A stretch of 48,060 nt of DNA from Nocardioides albidus (lineage in GTDB: Bacteria; Actinomycetota; Actinomycetes; Propionibacteriales; Nocardioidaceae), in contig NZ_VDMP01000015.1 of the NCBI RefSeq assembly GCF_006335005.1, forward strand, positions 90,017 to 138,076. Reading direction: 5' to 3'. Of this stretch, positions 7,150 to 15,067 are shown piece after piece; the first letter of the stretch is position 1; the number at the start of each line of letters is the position of its first letter. The notes below the pieces were generated by a model. That model was not told the origin of the DNA, did no database searches, and worked only from the letters and a program-made list of their open reading frames with translations. The position numbers and the translations under genes were made by a program.

Positions 7150-8151
7150 ATGCCCCGGTACGACGAGCACGACGTCGAGCACTACGACCGACCGCGCCGT
7201 CGCACCCGCCCCCGCACCAAGGAGCGCCCCGCCCACGAGGACGCCGTCGAGGGTCTCGTCGTCACCGTCGACCGCGGCCGGTTCACGCTGCTCGTCGAGG
7301 GCCGCACGGTGCTGGCCATGAAGGCCCGGCCGCTGGGTCGCAAGGGCGTCGTGGTGGGCGACCGCGTGCGGGTGGTCGGCGACGTGTCCGGCGCCAAGGG
7401 CTCGCTCGCCCGGATCGTGGAGGTCCTCGAGCGCACCAGCACGCTGCGGCGTACCGCCGACGACGACGACCCGGTCGAGCGGGTCATCGTCGCCAACGTG
7501 ACCCAGCTCGTCGTCGTCACCGCCCTCGCCGACCCGGAGCCGCGGCCGCGGTGGATCGACCGGGCCCTGGTGGCGGCGTACGACGGCGGCATGGCCCCGC
7601 TGCTGTGCCTCACCAAGGCCGACCTCGAGGACCCCGAGACCCTGCTCTCGACCTACCGCTCGCTCGGCGTGCCGTGGGAGGTGACCCGCCGGGCGCCCGA
7701 CCGCACCATCATCGGCCTGGACGCCCTCCACGACCGGCTCCGAGGGGAGGTCAGCGTGCTCATCGGGCACAGCGGCGTCGGCAAGTCGACGCTCGTGAAC
7801 GCGCTGGTGCCCGACGCCCGCCGCGAGACCGGCCACGTCAACGCCGTGACCGGTCAGGGACGCCACACCTCCACGTCGGCGCTGATGCTGCCCCTGGCGG
7901 GCGGTGACGGCTGGATCATCGACACCCCGGGCATCCGGTCCTTCGGCCTGGCGCACGTGCAGCCCGAGCACCTGATCGAGGCCTTCCCCGACCTCGACGA
8001 GATGACCGAGGAGTGCCCGCGCGGCTGCACCCACGGGGTCGACGAGCCGGAGTGCGGGCTCGACGAGGCGGTCGCCTCCGGCCATGCCGACCCGGAGCGG
8101 GTGGCCTCCTTCCGGCGGCTGCTCGCCGCGCGCTCGGTGACCGACTACTGA
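7150..8151 (+). CDS. rsgA: Small-subunit-dependent GTPase RsgA
   Basis: A 333-residue circularly permuted GTPase that assists late maturation of the 30S ribosomal subunit. An N-terminal OB-fold (about residues 30-105) precedes the permuted G domain: G4 as LTKADLE, G1 as GHSGVGKSTLVNAL, and G3 as DTPGIRSFG. The C-terminal zinc-binding element is CPRGCTHGVDEPEC (Cys, Cys, His, Cys). Between G1 and G3 the stretch GQGRHTSTSALMLPL is the usual G2 region. The gene follows aroA by 12 nt and is probably cotranscribed with it. Its stop codon is followed 5 nt later by an unusual inverted repeat array that fills the gap to the convergent DUF2231 gene. Confidence 0.95.
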   Translation: MPRYDEHDVEHYDRPRRRTRPRTKERPAHEDAVEGLVVTVDRGRFTLLVEGRTVLAMKARPLGRKGVVVGDRVRVVGDVSGAKGSLARIVEVLERTSTLRRTADDDDPVERVIVANVTQLVVVTALADPEPRPRWIDRALVAAYDGGMAPLLCLTKADLEDPETLLSTYRSLGVPWEVTRRAPDRTIIGLDALHDRLRGEVSVLIGHSGVGKSTLVNALVPDARRETGHVNAVTGQGRHTSTSALMLPLAGGDGWIIDTPGIRSFGLAHVQPEHLIEAFPDLDEMTEECPRGCTHGVDEPECGLDEAVASGHADPERVASFRRLLAARSVTDY

Positions 8152-8156
8152 CGGTT

Positions 8157-8346
8157 GCGTTGCCGCCTTCTCCCGGTCGAGTTGCCGCTTTCTCCCGGTC
8201 GAGTTGCCGGGCAGTCGACGTACGTCGGCCGCGCGGCTCCGAGGGGGTCGACGCGACGATGAGCTTCCGGCAACTCAACGCTGGGTCTGCGGCAACTCGA
8301 GGGCGAGGAAGTGGCAACTCAACGGTGAGGTTCCGGCAAGTCAACG
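8157..8346. repeat. 22-bp-period inverted repeat array between convergent genes
   Basis: Forward units begin at 8157, 8179 and 8201, sharing a GTTGCCG core and, in the first two, a TTCTCCCGGTC tail. After a spacer, four reverse-oriented units occupy 8259-8280, 8281-8302, 8303-8324 and 8325-8346, each with GGCAACTCAACG or a close variant at the same phase; a degenerate fifth may lie at 8237-8258. Every unit is exactly 22 bp. The array fills the space between the rsgA stop (8151) and the DUF2231 stop (8348). The period is not divisible by three and no frame is conserved, so it is not coding. Confidence 0.85.
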
Positions 8347-8347
8347 G

Positions 8348-8797
8348 TCAGCCGTCGATCCTCCAGGTGGCCTGGGCACCGGCGTCGCCGGTGAGGAAGA
8401 CCAGGACGAGGGTGGCGAGGGCGGCCAGGACGGTGAGGGCGGTCAGCGCAGTGCGGACGGCGCCGGTGCGGGAGTGGAGCCAGGCGGCGGCGAAGGCGAG
8501 GACCGCGAAGGCCGTGACGCCGATGCGCAGCCGCTCGGCCCAGTCCGCGTGGGTCCGGAGCCGCTCGGCGAAGGGACCGGTGGCCGCGCCGAAGCGGTCG
8601 GCCATCAGGTCCTCGCCGGACAGGTAGGCCACCCAGACGCTGACGACCGACACCGCGGCGAGCACCACGAGCGGCCAGCGGAGGCGGTCGCGCCACGACG
8701 GCACGGCGTACCCGAGGGCGGCGAGCGCGGCGAGCGGCGTGAAGACCACCGCGGCGTGCACGACGAGGGGATGGAGGGGGACGCCGTTGAGCTCCAT
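8348..8797 (-). CDS. DUF2231 membrane protein
   Basis: A 149-residue integral membrane protein with about four transmembrane helices, starting MELNGVPLHPLVVHAAVVFTPLAALAALGY. The N-terminal P-x-H-P-x-x-V-H-x-x-V signature and the length match DUF2231, a family of small membrane proteins of unknown function that includes heme-binding-like members; two N-terminal His residues are present (PLHPLVVH). The gene is monocistronic and convergent with rsgA, with the inverted repeat array beginning 1 nt beyond its stop codon. The 69 bp to the divergent hisN should hold both promoters. Confidence 0.8.
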   Translation of the reverse strand: MELNGVPLHPLVVHAAVVFTPLAALAALGYAVPSWRDRLRWPLVVLAAVSVVSVWVAYLSGEDLMADRFGAATGPFAERLRTHADWAERLRIGVTAFAVLAFAAAWLHSRTGAVRTALTALTVLAALATLVLVFLTGDAGAQATWRIDG

Positions 8798-8854
8798 GGT
8801 TGAATCCTGCACCACGTCCGGTCGACCGGACCACACCCGCCCGGCGCGGCGCAC

Positions 8855-8860
8855 TAGGGT
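8855..8860 (+). promoter_or_regulatory. -10 box of a leaderless promoter (TAGGGT)
   Basis: TAGGGT ends 6 nt before the GTG start of hisN. The 11-mer CTAGGGTGCCC (8854-8864) is identical to the one before the IlvG-like gene at 409-419. Confidence 0.5.
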
Positions 8861-8866
8861 GCCCCT

Positions 8867-9775
8867 GTGGCAGACCCCGACTACACCGACGACCTGCGCC
8901 TGGCGCACCTGCTCGCCGACGACGCGGACTCGCTCACCCAGGCCCGGTTCCGCGCGCTCGACCTGCACGTGATGAGCAAGCCGGACCTGACCCCGGTGAC
9001 CGACGCCGACCAGGCCGTCGAGGAGTCGATCCGACGCACCCTGTCCCGCGCGCGCAGCCGCGACGCGGTCACCGGCGAGGAGCAGGGCACGTCCGGGCAC
9101 TCCCAGCGCCGCTGGATCATCGACCCGATCGACGGCACCAAGAACTTCGTCCGCGGCGTGCCCGTGTGGGCGACCCTGATCTCGCTCGCCGTCGACGACG
9201 AGGTGGTCCTCGGCGTGGTGTCCGCGCCCGCCCTCCAGCGGCGCTGGTGGGCCTCGGCCGGCCAGGGCGCGTGGACCGGCCGGTCGCTGATGAAGGCGGC
9301 CGAGTGCCGGGTCTCCGACGTACGACGCCTGGAGGACGCGTCCTTCTCCTACTCCTCGATCAGCGGGTGGGAGGACCGCGGCCTGGGCGAGGACGTCCTC
9401 GCGCTGATGCGCCGGGTGTGGCGGACCCGGGCGTACGGCGACTTCTGGTCCTACATGCTCCTCGCCGAGGGGGCCGTCGACGTGGCGGCCGAGCCCGAGC
9501 TCGAGGTCTACGACATGGCGGCGCTCGACATCATCGTGCGCGAGGCGGGCGGACGGTTCACCTCCCTGGACGGCCGCGACGGCCCGTGGGGCGGCAACGC
9601 GCTGGCCAGCAACGGGCATCTGCACGAGGCCGCGCTGTCGTTCCTCGGCAGCGTCACCGGCACCGACGACGACCCGGACTGGCCCCGCACCGGGCCGGGC
9701 AGCGTGTCGGACCTGCGGTCCCACCGGCACCGCCTGTCGGACGAGGGCAGTGACGGCGGGGACCGCGACCAGTAA
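8867..9775 (+). CDS. hisN: Histidinol-phosphatase, inositol monophosphatase family
   Basis: A 302-residue FIG-superfamily phosphatase. The metal-binding motifs are VTDADQAVEE, the Glu in TGEEQG, WIIDPIDGTKNFVRG, and a C-terminal EVYDMAALDIIVREAGG in place of the usual WD-x-A-A motif. Actinobacterial HisN of this type hydrolyses histidinol phosphate in histidine synthesis, and the aroA-rsgA neighbourhood is the one in which hisN is often found. An inositol monophosphatase activity cannot be excluded from sequence. About 35 hydrophilic residues after SFLGSVTG form an extended tail. The GTG start at 8867 suits a leaderless transcript. The TAA stop is itself part of the -10 box of the next gene. 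Confidence 0.85.
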   Translation: MADPDYTDDLRLAHLLADDADSLTQARFRALDLHVMSKPDLTPVTDADQAVEESIRRTLSRARSRDAVTGEEQGTSGHSQRRWIIDPIDGTKNFVRGVPVWATLISLAVDDEVVLGVVSAPALQRRWWASAGQGAWTGRSLMKAAECRVSDVRRLEDASFSYSSISGWEDRGLGEDVLALMRRVWRTRAYGDFWSYMLLAEGAVDVAAEPELEVYDMAALDIIVREAGGRFTSLDGRDGPWGGNALASNGHLHEAALSFLGSVTGTDDDPDWPRTGPGSVSDLRSHRHRLSDEGSDGGDRDQ

Positions 9776-9778
9776 CCT
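9773..9778 (+). promoter_or_regulatory. -10 box of a leaderless promoter (TAACCT)
   Basis: TAACCT overlaps the hisN stop codon (TAA, 9773-9775) and ends 7 nt before the ATG of the CBS-domain gene. Confidence 0.45.
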
Positions 9779-9785
9779 GCGTCAC

Positions 9786-10217
9786 ATGCGCATCGCTGAC
9801 GTGCTCCGTTCGAAGTCGCTCCACGCCGTGGTCACCATCGCTCCCGAGGCCGGGGTCCGCGAGCTGCTCGCGGTGCTCTCCGAGCACAACATCGGGGCCG
9901 TGGTGGTGAGCACGGACGGCACCTCGCTCGACGGGATCGTCTCCGAGCGCGACGTCGTACGCCGCCTCCACAGCGACGGCACGGTCATCAACAACGTGGT
10001 CTCGGCGATCATGACCACCGACGTCAGCACCTGCTCCCCCGACGACGAGCTCGACGCGGTGCTCCAGCTGATGACCGAGCGCCGCTTCCGCCACATCCCC
10101 GCCGTCGAGGGCGAGCGCGTCGTCGGGATCGTCAGCATCGGCGACCTGGTCAAGCACAAGATCGACCAACTGCAGTTCGAGCGGGACCAGCTCGACTCGT
10201 ACGTGCACCAGAGCTGA
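9786..10217 (+). CDS. CBS-pair domain protein
   Basis: A 143-residue protein made of two tandem CBS motifs and little else: the first around residues 5-62 (MRIADVLRSKSLHAVVTIAPEAG...GIVSERDVVRRL) and the second around 70-125 (IMTTDVSTCSPDDELDAVLQLMTERRFRHIPAVEGERVVGIVSIGDLVKH). CBS pairs bind adenine nucleotides or related ligands and act as energy or redox sensors; mycobacterial Hrp1 is a stand-alone member. A C-terminal amphipathic helix (HKIDQLQFERDQLDSYVHQS) may mediate oligomerisation. No partner enzyme is fused, so its target is unknown. The gene begins 10 nt after hisN but has its own -10 box. Confidence 0.88.
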   Translation: MRIADVLRSKSLHAVVTIAPEAGVRELLAVLSEHNIGAVVVSTDGTSLDGIVSERDVVRRLHSDGTVINNVVSAIMTTDVSTCSPDDELDAVLQLMTERRFRHIPAVEGERVVGIVSIGDLVKHKIDQLQFERDQLDSYVHQS

Positions 10218-10251
10218 CGCGGCCGGCTGGGTTCCGGCAGCGGCTCGCCGG

Positions 10252-10296
10252 GGTTTCGAGGCTCGGCCGCGGGCGGCCTCGCACCTCGACCAGCGG
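10252..10296. repeat. Dispersed intergenic repeat, copy 1
   Basis: Starts GGTTTCGAGGCTCGGCC and ends GCACCTCGACCAGCGG, with a CGAGGC...GCCTCG stem. It lies between the CBS gene and the convergent transglutaminase-like gene. Inverted relatives with the core GGCTCCTCGCTGCGCT occur at 25644-25670 and 44876-44900. I have an impression of similar elements in other Nocardioides intergenic regions, unchecked here. It may serve as a transcription terminator. Confidence 0.5.
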
Positions 10297-10299
10297 TTG

Positions 10300-12792
10300 T
10301 CAGCGGCGGAAGAGGCCGCCGATCCGGTCGCCCGCGCTGCGCACCGCCGAGCGCGCCCGCACCACCGGGCCGAGGCCGGCGAGCCACCGCCCGGCGCGCC
10401 GCACACGGCGTCCGGTGGCCGAGCGGACCCGCTCGACACCGGCCCGCCACGGGACAGAGGCGAGCGAGAACCGCGCCCGCAGCCGGCGCCACCACGGCGT
10501 GGACCGGCGGATGCGGCGCAGCGCGGTCTCCACGTCGGCCCAGTAGGCGCTGGCCTCGTCGATGCTCGGCTCCCCGTCGCCGTAGACGTGGCGGTCGGCG
10601 GTGTGGGCCAGCGCCACGACCGTGACGGCGGAGTCCTGGGGATACCTCTCCGCGACGGCGTAGGCGCTCTCCCTGCGGGTGGCGCCCGGCGCCGGTCGGA
10701 CACCGAGGTCGCGCACCCGGTCGGCGAGCTCGTGCCAGGCCCCGGTCAGCCGCAGCGTCGCGTCGCTGACGCGGCGCCGACGCCGGCGGCGCAGGAACTT
10801 GAACAGCAGCACGCCCCAGAGCGGTGAGAGGAGCAGGGCGACCTTGGCGACGTCGAGCACGACGCCGAGGATGGTGCCGAGGACGGCCAGGACGTCGAGC
10901 TCCTTGCGCTTCCCGTCACCCTGCTGGAGGTTGTCGCTGGCCTCCTTGGGCTCTCCCGGCACGCGCGGGGGCTGCAGCACCTGCGGCTGCGGGTCCTCGT
11001 CCGGCGTGTCGTTGGGCTTGCGGAGCTTCTGGTCCTCCGGCGGCGTCGGGTCGAACGGCACCCAGCCGGCTCCGGCGAGCTTCACCTCGGTCCAGGCGGT
11101 GACGTTCTCGCCCCGGACGTCTCCCCCGCCCGGCGGGACCTTGAAGCCCATGACCACCCGGATGGGCAGGCCCATCCGCTGGCCGATCAGCGCCATCGCG
11201 GCGGCGTACTGCTCCGCGTTGCCGACCGGCGTCGGGGTCTTGGAGAGCTCGGCCAGGCGGCTGGCGCCGTGCCCGGCCGGGACGTCGTCGTCGATACCGT
11301 CGGTGTAGAAGCCGTGCTCGCGGAAGGCGTCGCGCAGGAACTGTGCCAGCAGCCCGCCCGAACCGCCGTTGAACCCGTCCTCGACCTGCCAGCGCTGCAC
11401 GCGGTCGACCAGCTCCTCCGGCACGACCGCGGGCGCCGGCAGGGTGACGGAGGCGTCGCCCTGGAGGAGGGAGATCTCCTCCTCGACCAGGGGCACCGGG
11501 GTGACCGCCTCGACCTCGAAGGTGGTGCCCGGCTCGACACCGCCGATCTGCGCGATCGTCCCGGTCTCGCGGTTGATGACCAGCTCCCCGGCGGCCTCGC
11601 CGTCGGCGCGGCCGTCCTTGATCGGTGTCATCGCGAGGGTCTCTCCGACGCTGGGCACCCAGACCCCCGTGTAGCCGGTGACCGTGATCTCGCCCCGCAC
11701 CGTCGCCTTCGCGTTGGCGTCGGGGTCGTTGCGCAGTCGGCGGAAGGTGCCCGAGTCGTGGACGGCGTCCGGGCCGCCGGAGACGTTCCACACGATCCCG
11801 TCGTAGGTGTCCATCACGGCCAGGCGCACCAGCGTGCCGCTCTCGATGCCGTCGACGGAGAACAGCGAGGTCTCCGTGCGCAGCGGCTCCTTCTTGTAGG
11901 CCCGGAACTTCGCCAGCGGGCTGGGATAGTCGTGGGGGTCGAACGGCGGGTCGACGTGGTCGCGCAGGACGACGCGGTTGGCGTTCGGGTCGGCCATCGC
12001 GCCGAGGCCGATGGCCGCACCGCCGGCCACGCCGACCACCACGAGGGTCGCGAGCACGCGGCGTCCCCACCGCGCGCGCACGTGCCGCAGCGAGCGCCAG
12101 CGCAGCCAGACGATCGCGACCAGCGTGACGACCAGGCCGCGGGTCAGCGCCGCCGGAGCGGACACGTCGCCGAAGGCCGCGGACAGGACGAGCACGAGCG
12201 CGAGCACCACCCCGGCGAGGCCGGGGTATCGCGAGCGCCACAGCAGGACAGCGGCGACCAGGCCGCCGACCAGCCCGGTGACGAAGGGCACGATCAGCAC
12301 CACCCCGGTCTCCCCGAGCGGCACCGGCAGGGTCAGCGACTCCCGCCACGAGTGCACGAGGCCGATGACCAGGTCGCGCAGCGAGTCGGCCGTCGGCACC
12401 AGCCCGTTGCGGGCCCGGCCGGGCACCGCGACGGCGGAGCCGATGGCGAGATAGGCGACCACGACGCCGAGGGCGGTCAGCCAGGGACCCCACCGCCAGC
12501 GGGCGCCGATCCAGGCGACGGCGACGCCGAGCACCAGGCCGACCACGACGGCGAGCAGCCAGCGGCGGCCGGTGTAGACCTGGCCCAGCGGCCAGGAGCA
12601 CAGCACGCCCAGACCCACGACCAGGACCGCGTCGAGCAGGACGAGCCACCACTGCGGCAGGACGCCGTGTCCGCGGCGCCGGGACGGGACGATCATCACC
12701 GGCCCGCTGCGGCTCGCGGCCCGCGAGGGCGGCGCGGCGGGCGGGCCCGTGGGCGGGAGCCGGGTGGGCTGCCCGGTGGGCGGTGACGTCAT
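10300..12792 (-). CDS. TgpA-type membrane transglutaminase homologue, probably catalytically inactive
   Basis: An 830-residue membrane protein: a proline-rich N-terminus, about seven transmembrane helices (residues 45-265, DUF3488/TgpA region), a large extracytoplasmic part with a transglutaminase-like core (about 480-590), another helix near 660, and a cytoplasmic Arg-rich C-terminus. Active members carry G-x-C-E-Q and H-A-W motifs and an Asp. Here the stretch is G524-N-A526-E-Q, with Ala where the Cys should be, and T565-A-W, with Thr where the His should be; only Asp581 (FDPTPP) remains. The enzyme should therefore be inactive, perhaps a binding module. The ATG overlaps the DUF58 stop by 4 nt. 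It is the last gene of the kinase-MoxR operon. Confidence 0.88.
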   Translation of the reverse strand: MTSPPTGQPTRLPPTGPPAAPPSRAASRSGPVMIVPSRRRGHGVLPQWWLVLLDAVLVVGLGVLCSWPLGQVYTGRRWLLAVVVGLVLGVAVAWIGARWRWGPWLTALGVVVAYLAIGSAVAVPGRARNGLVPTADSLRDLVIGLVHSWRESLTLPVPLGETGVVLIVPFVTGLVGGLVAAVLLWRSRYPGLAGVVLALVLVLSAAFGDVSAPAALTRGLVVTLVAIVWLRWRSLRHVRARWGRRVLATLVVVGVAGGAAIGLGAMADPNANRVVLRDHVDPPFDPHDYPSPLAKFRAYKKEPLRTETSLFSVDGIESGTLVRLAVMDTYDGIVWNVSGGPDAVHDSGTFRRLRNDPDANAKATVRGEITVTGYTGVWVPSVGETLAMTPIKDGRADGEAAGELVINRETGTIAQIGGVEPGTTFEVEAVTPVPLVEEEISLLQGDASVTLPAPAVVPEELVDRVQRWQVEDGFNGGSGGLLAQFLRDAFREHGFYTDGIDDDVPAGHGASRLAELSKTPTPVGNAEQYAAAMALIGQRMGLPIRVVMGFKVPPGGGDVRGENVTAWTEVKLAGAGWVPFDPTPPEDQKLRKPNDTPDEDPQPQVLQPPRVPGEPKEASDNLQQGDGKRKELDVLAVLGTILGVVLDVAKVALLLSPLWGVLLFKFLRRRRRRRVSDATLRLTGAWHELADRVRDLGVRPAPGATRRESAYAVAERYPQDSAVTVVALAHTADRHVYGDGEPSIDEASAYWADVETALRRIRRSTPWWRRLRARFSLASVPWRAGVERVRSATGRRVRRAGRWLAGLGPVVRARSAVRSAGDRIGGLFRR

Positions 12793-14075
12793 GCCGACAC
12801 CCGTCGTACGGCGACGCCGAGCTCCTCGAGCCGGCCGACCGTGGCGACGCCGAGGTCGCCGAGCCAGCGCACCGACGGCTCCTGGCCGACCAGGCAGCGC
12901 ACCGCGATCACCCGGGTGTCGACGGGGAGGTACTGGCGGGCGCGGCGCAGGTCGGTGATCGAGACGCCCGAGCCGATGCACAGGACCATGACGCTGGCGG
13001 CGAGCTCGTCGACGCTCAGGTGGCGCGCGACCTCGACCAGACGCCCGGCCTTCCAGTCGTAGGTCAGGCCGGAGAGGCCGTCGAGGAAGCGCTGCGCGCT
13101 CATGGCGGGCAGCGAGCCGTGCGAGGAGACCGCGCTCAGCTGCTGGCCGTCGGCGAGGGCCTGGGTGCCGAGGGAGCCGGCCACGGAGATGGCCAGCTCG
13201 AACTCGTCGTCGCTGGCGTAGTCCTCGAGGCGGGAGCTGACCATGGTGAGCAGGTGGGAGCGGCGGGTCTCCTCGAACTGGCGCACCATCAGCGTGCCGG
13301 TCTTGGCCGTCGACTTCCAGTGGATGTGGCGCCGGTCGTCGCCGGAGACGTAGGTGCGCAGGGCGTGGAAGGACACGTCGTTGTCGGAGACCTTCGGCAC
13401 CGTGCGTCCCTCCAGGTCGCGCACCAATCCGGCGGCGGAGCCGTCGACGCGCAGGGTCTTGGGGTGGACGTAGAGCGTGTCCATCTCGCTGAGGTGGCGC
13501 TCGCGGCGCAGCAGGCCCAGCGGGTCCGAGCGGACCGCGGTGACGGGGCCGACGTCGAGCACCGCCCGGTGGGCGGTCGGCACGGCGAACAGCTCCTCGT
13601 GCTCGGCACCGGGCGCCAGGCCCGGGAGCTCGAAGGCGGCGCGGCCGGCTCCGACCGGGAACTCCACCACCAGCGAGCGCGACCGGCGCCCGCTCGGATT
13701 GGCGACGGTGAGGTAGCCGTTGGCCCGCTCGCCGACGATCACGCGGTCGCGGGCGAGGTCGAGGCGGGCCAGCAGCGGGAGCCGGCCGACCACGAAGAGC
13801 ACCGCGAGGAGCAGCACCACGGCGAGGAAGGCGCCGCCCACGAACAGCTCGCGCCAGTGCAGCATCGGCCCGGCGACGAGGAGGGCGAGGGCCATCAGAG
13901 CGACGACCCAGCCGGCGGCCGTGACGGTCTGCGTGACCGGTCGGACCGCGTGGCGCACCCGCCGCGTGCGCTCGGCGACGCCGTCGCGCAGCCGACCGCC
14001 CAGCGCCTGACGGCGACGGGACAGGTCGGTGAGCGTGCGGCCGGCGCGGGCTGCCCAGGAGCGAGGACCCCTCAT
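12789..14075 (-). CDS. DUF58 domain protein
   Basis: A 428-residue protein with two adjacent transmembrane helices (about residues 50-95) followed by a domain with the DUF58 signature SFHALRTYVSGDDRRHIHWKSTAKTG and VRQFEE. DUF58 proteins almost always accompany MoxR ATPases and are thought to be membrane-linked partners or substrates of the ATPase, often with von Willebrand A-like folds. Here the gene sits between moxR and the transglutaminase homologue with 4-nt overlaps on both sides, the standard order of MoxR operons. The N-terminus is unusually basic (about 45 residues with many Arg) and is presumably cytoplasmic. Confidence 0.92.
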   Translation of the reverse strand: MRGPRSWAARAGRTLTDLSRRRQALGGRLRDGVAERTRRVRHAVRPVTQTVTAAGWVVALMALALLVAGPMLHWRELFVGGAFLAVVLLLAVLFVVGRLPLLARLDLARDRVIVGERANGYLTVANPSGRRSRSLVVEFPVGAGRAAFELPGLAPGAEHEELFAVPTAHRAVLDVGPVTAVRSDPLGLLRRERHLSEMDTLYVHPKTLRVDGSAAGLVRDLEGRTVPKVSDNDVSFHALRTYVSGDDRRHIHWKSTAKTGTLMVRQFEETRRSHLLTMVSSRLEDYASDDEFELAISVAGSLGTQALADGQQLSAVSSHGSLPAMSAQRFLDGLSGLTYDWKAGRLVEVARHLSVDELAASVMVLCIGSGVSITDLRRARQYLPVDTRVIAVRCLVGQEPSVRWLGDLGVATVGRLEELGVAVRRVSA

Positions 14076-15043
14076 GCGCGGGCAGGCTCCAGGGGGACGG
14101 ACACGCGCTCGAGCACCCGGCGTACGACGTCCTGGGTCGTCGTACCGCGGAAGTCCTCCTCGGGGTCGAGCACCATGCGGTGCGCCAGCACCGGCACGGC
14201 CAGGGACTTCACGTCGTCGGGGACGACATAGCTGCGACCGTAGGACAGTGCCTGGGCGCGGGCGGCCCGCACGAGCGCCAGGCCGGCGCGCACGCTGGTG
14301 CCGAGCACGACCTCGGGTGCCTCGCGGGTGCCCTCGGTGAGGCTGGAGACGTACTCGTAGACGGCCGACTCGACGTGGACCTGCTGGGCCAGCCGGATCA
14401 GGTGCAGCACGTTGTCGCCGCCGATGATCGGCCGGACCACGGCCGCCGCCTTGCCCTTCGGCGCGTTGGCGAGGATCTGGACGGTGTCCTCGTGGCTGGG
14501 GTAGCCGAGCGAGGTCTTGATGAGGAACCGGTCGAGCTGGGCCTCCGGCAGCCGGTAGGTGCCGGCCTGCTCGATCGGGTTCTGGGTCGCGATCACCATG
14601 AACGGCTGGCCGACCTTGTGGGTCACCCCGTCGACGGTGACCTGGTTCTCCTCCATGACCTCGAGCAGCGCCGACTGGGTCTTGGGCGAGGCCCGGTTGA
14701 TCTCGTCGGCCAGGACCACGTTGGAGAAGATCGGCCCCTGGTGGAACTCGAACTGCTGGGAGCGCTGGTCGAAGATCGTCACGCCGGTCACGTCGCTGGG
14801 CAGCAGGTCGGGCGTGAACTGGATGCGGTGGTGATCACCCTGGATCGTCTGCGCGATGGCGCGCGCCAGGGAGGTCTTCCCCGTGCCGGGGAAGTCCTCG
14901 AGGAGCAGGTGCCCCTCGGCGAGCAGCGCGACGAACGCCAGCCGGACGACCTCGGTCTTGCCGACGATCGCCTGCTCGACGTTGGCGACGAGCTGGGCGA
15001 AGGTCTGCGAGAACCACTCGGTCTCTTCGGTGGTGAGCGACAT
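14072..15043 (-). CDS. MoxR-family AAA+ ATPase
   Basis: A 323-residue MoxR ATPase. Walker A is DFPGTGKTSLARA (GTGKT at 53-57), Walker B is NVVLADEINRASPKTQSALLEVMEE (Asp113, Glu114), and sensor 1 is FMVIATQNPIEQAGTYRLPEAQLDRF. MoxR proteins act as chaperone-like ATPases that mature or insert metal-binding or membrane complexes; partners are usually the neighbouring DUF58 and transglutaminase proteins. The gene starts 24 nt after the giant Ig/FN3 gene and has its own Shine-Dalgarno GGAAGGA, the only visible break in the coupled operon apart from the 2-nt gap before the kinase. The stop overlaps the DUF58 start. Confidence 0.95.
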   Translation of the reverse strand: MSLTTEETEWFSQTFAQLVANVEQAIVGKTEVVRLAFVALLAEGHLLLEDFPGTGKTSLARAIAQTIQGDHHRIQFTPDLLPSDVTGVTIFDQRSQQFEFHQGPIFSNVVLADEINRASPKTQSALLEVMEENQVTVDGVTHKVGQPFMVIATQNPIEQAGTYRLPEAQLDRFLIKTSLGYPSHEDTVQILANAPKGKAAAVVRPIIGGDNVLHLIRLAQQVHVESAVYEYVSSLTEGTREAPEVVLGTSVRAGLALVRAARAQALSYGRSYVVPDDVKSLAVPVLAHRMVLDPEEDFRGTTTQDVVRRVLERVSVPLEPARA

Positions 15044-15067
15044 GATGTCCTTCCGTGGAGTGCTTGG

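Noticed and set aside
8157..8346. CRISPR array
   Set aside because: The units are contiguous, diverged and change orientation; there are no unique spacers and no cas genes.
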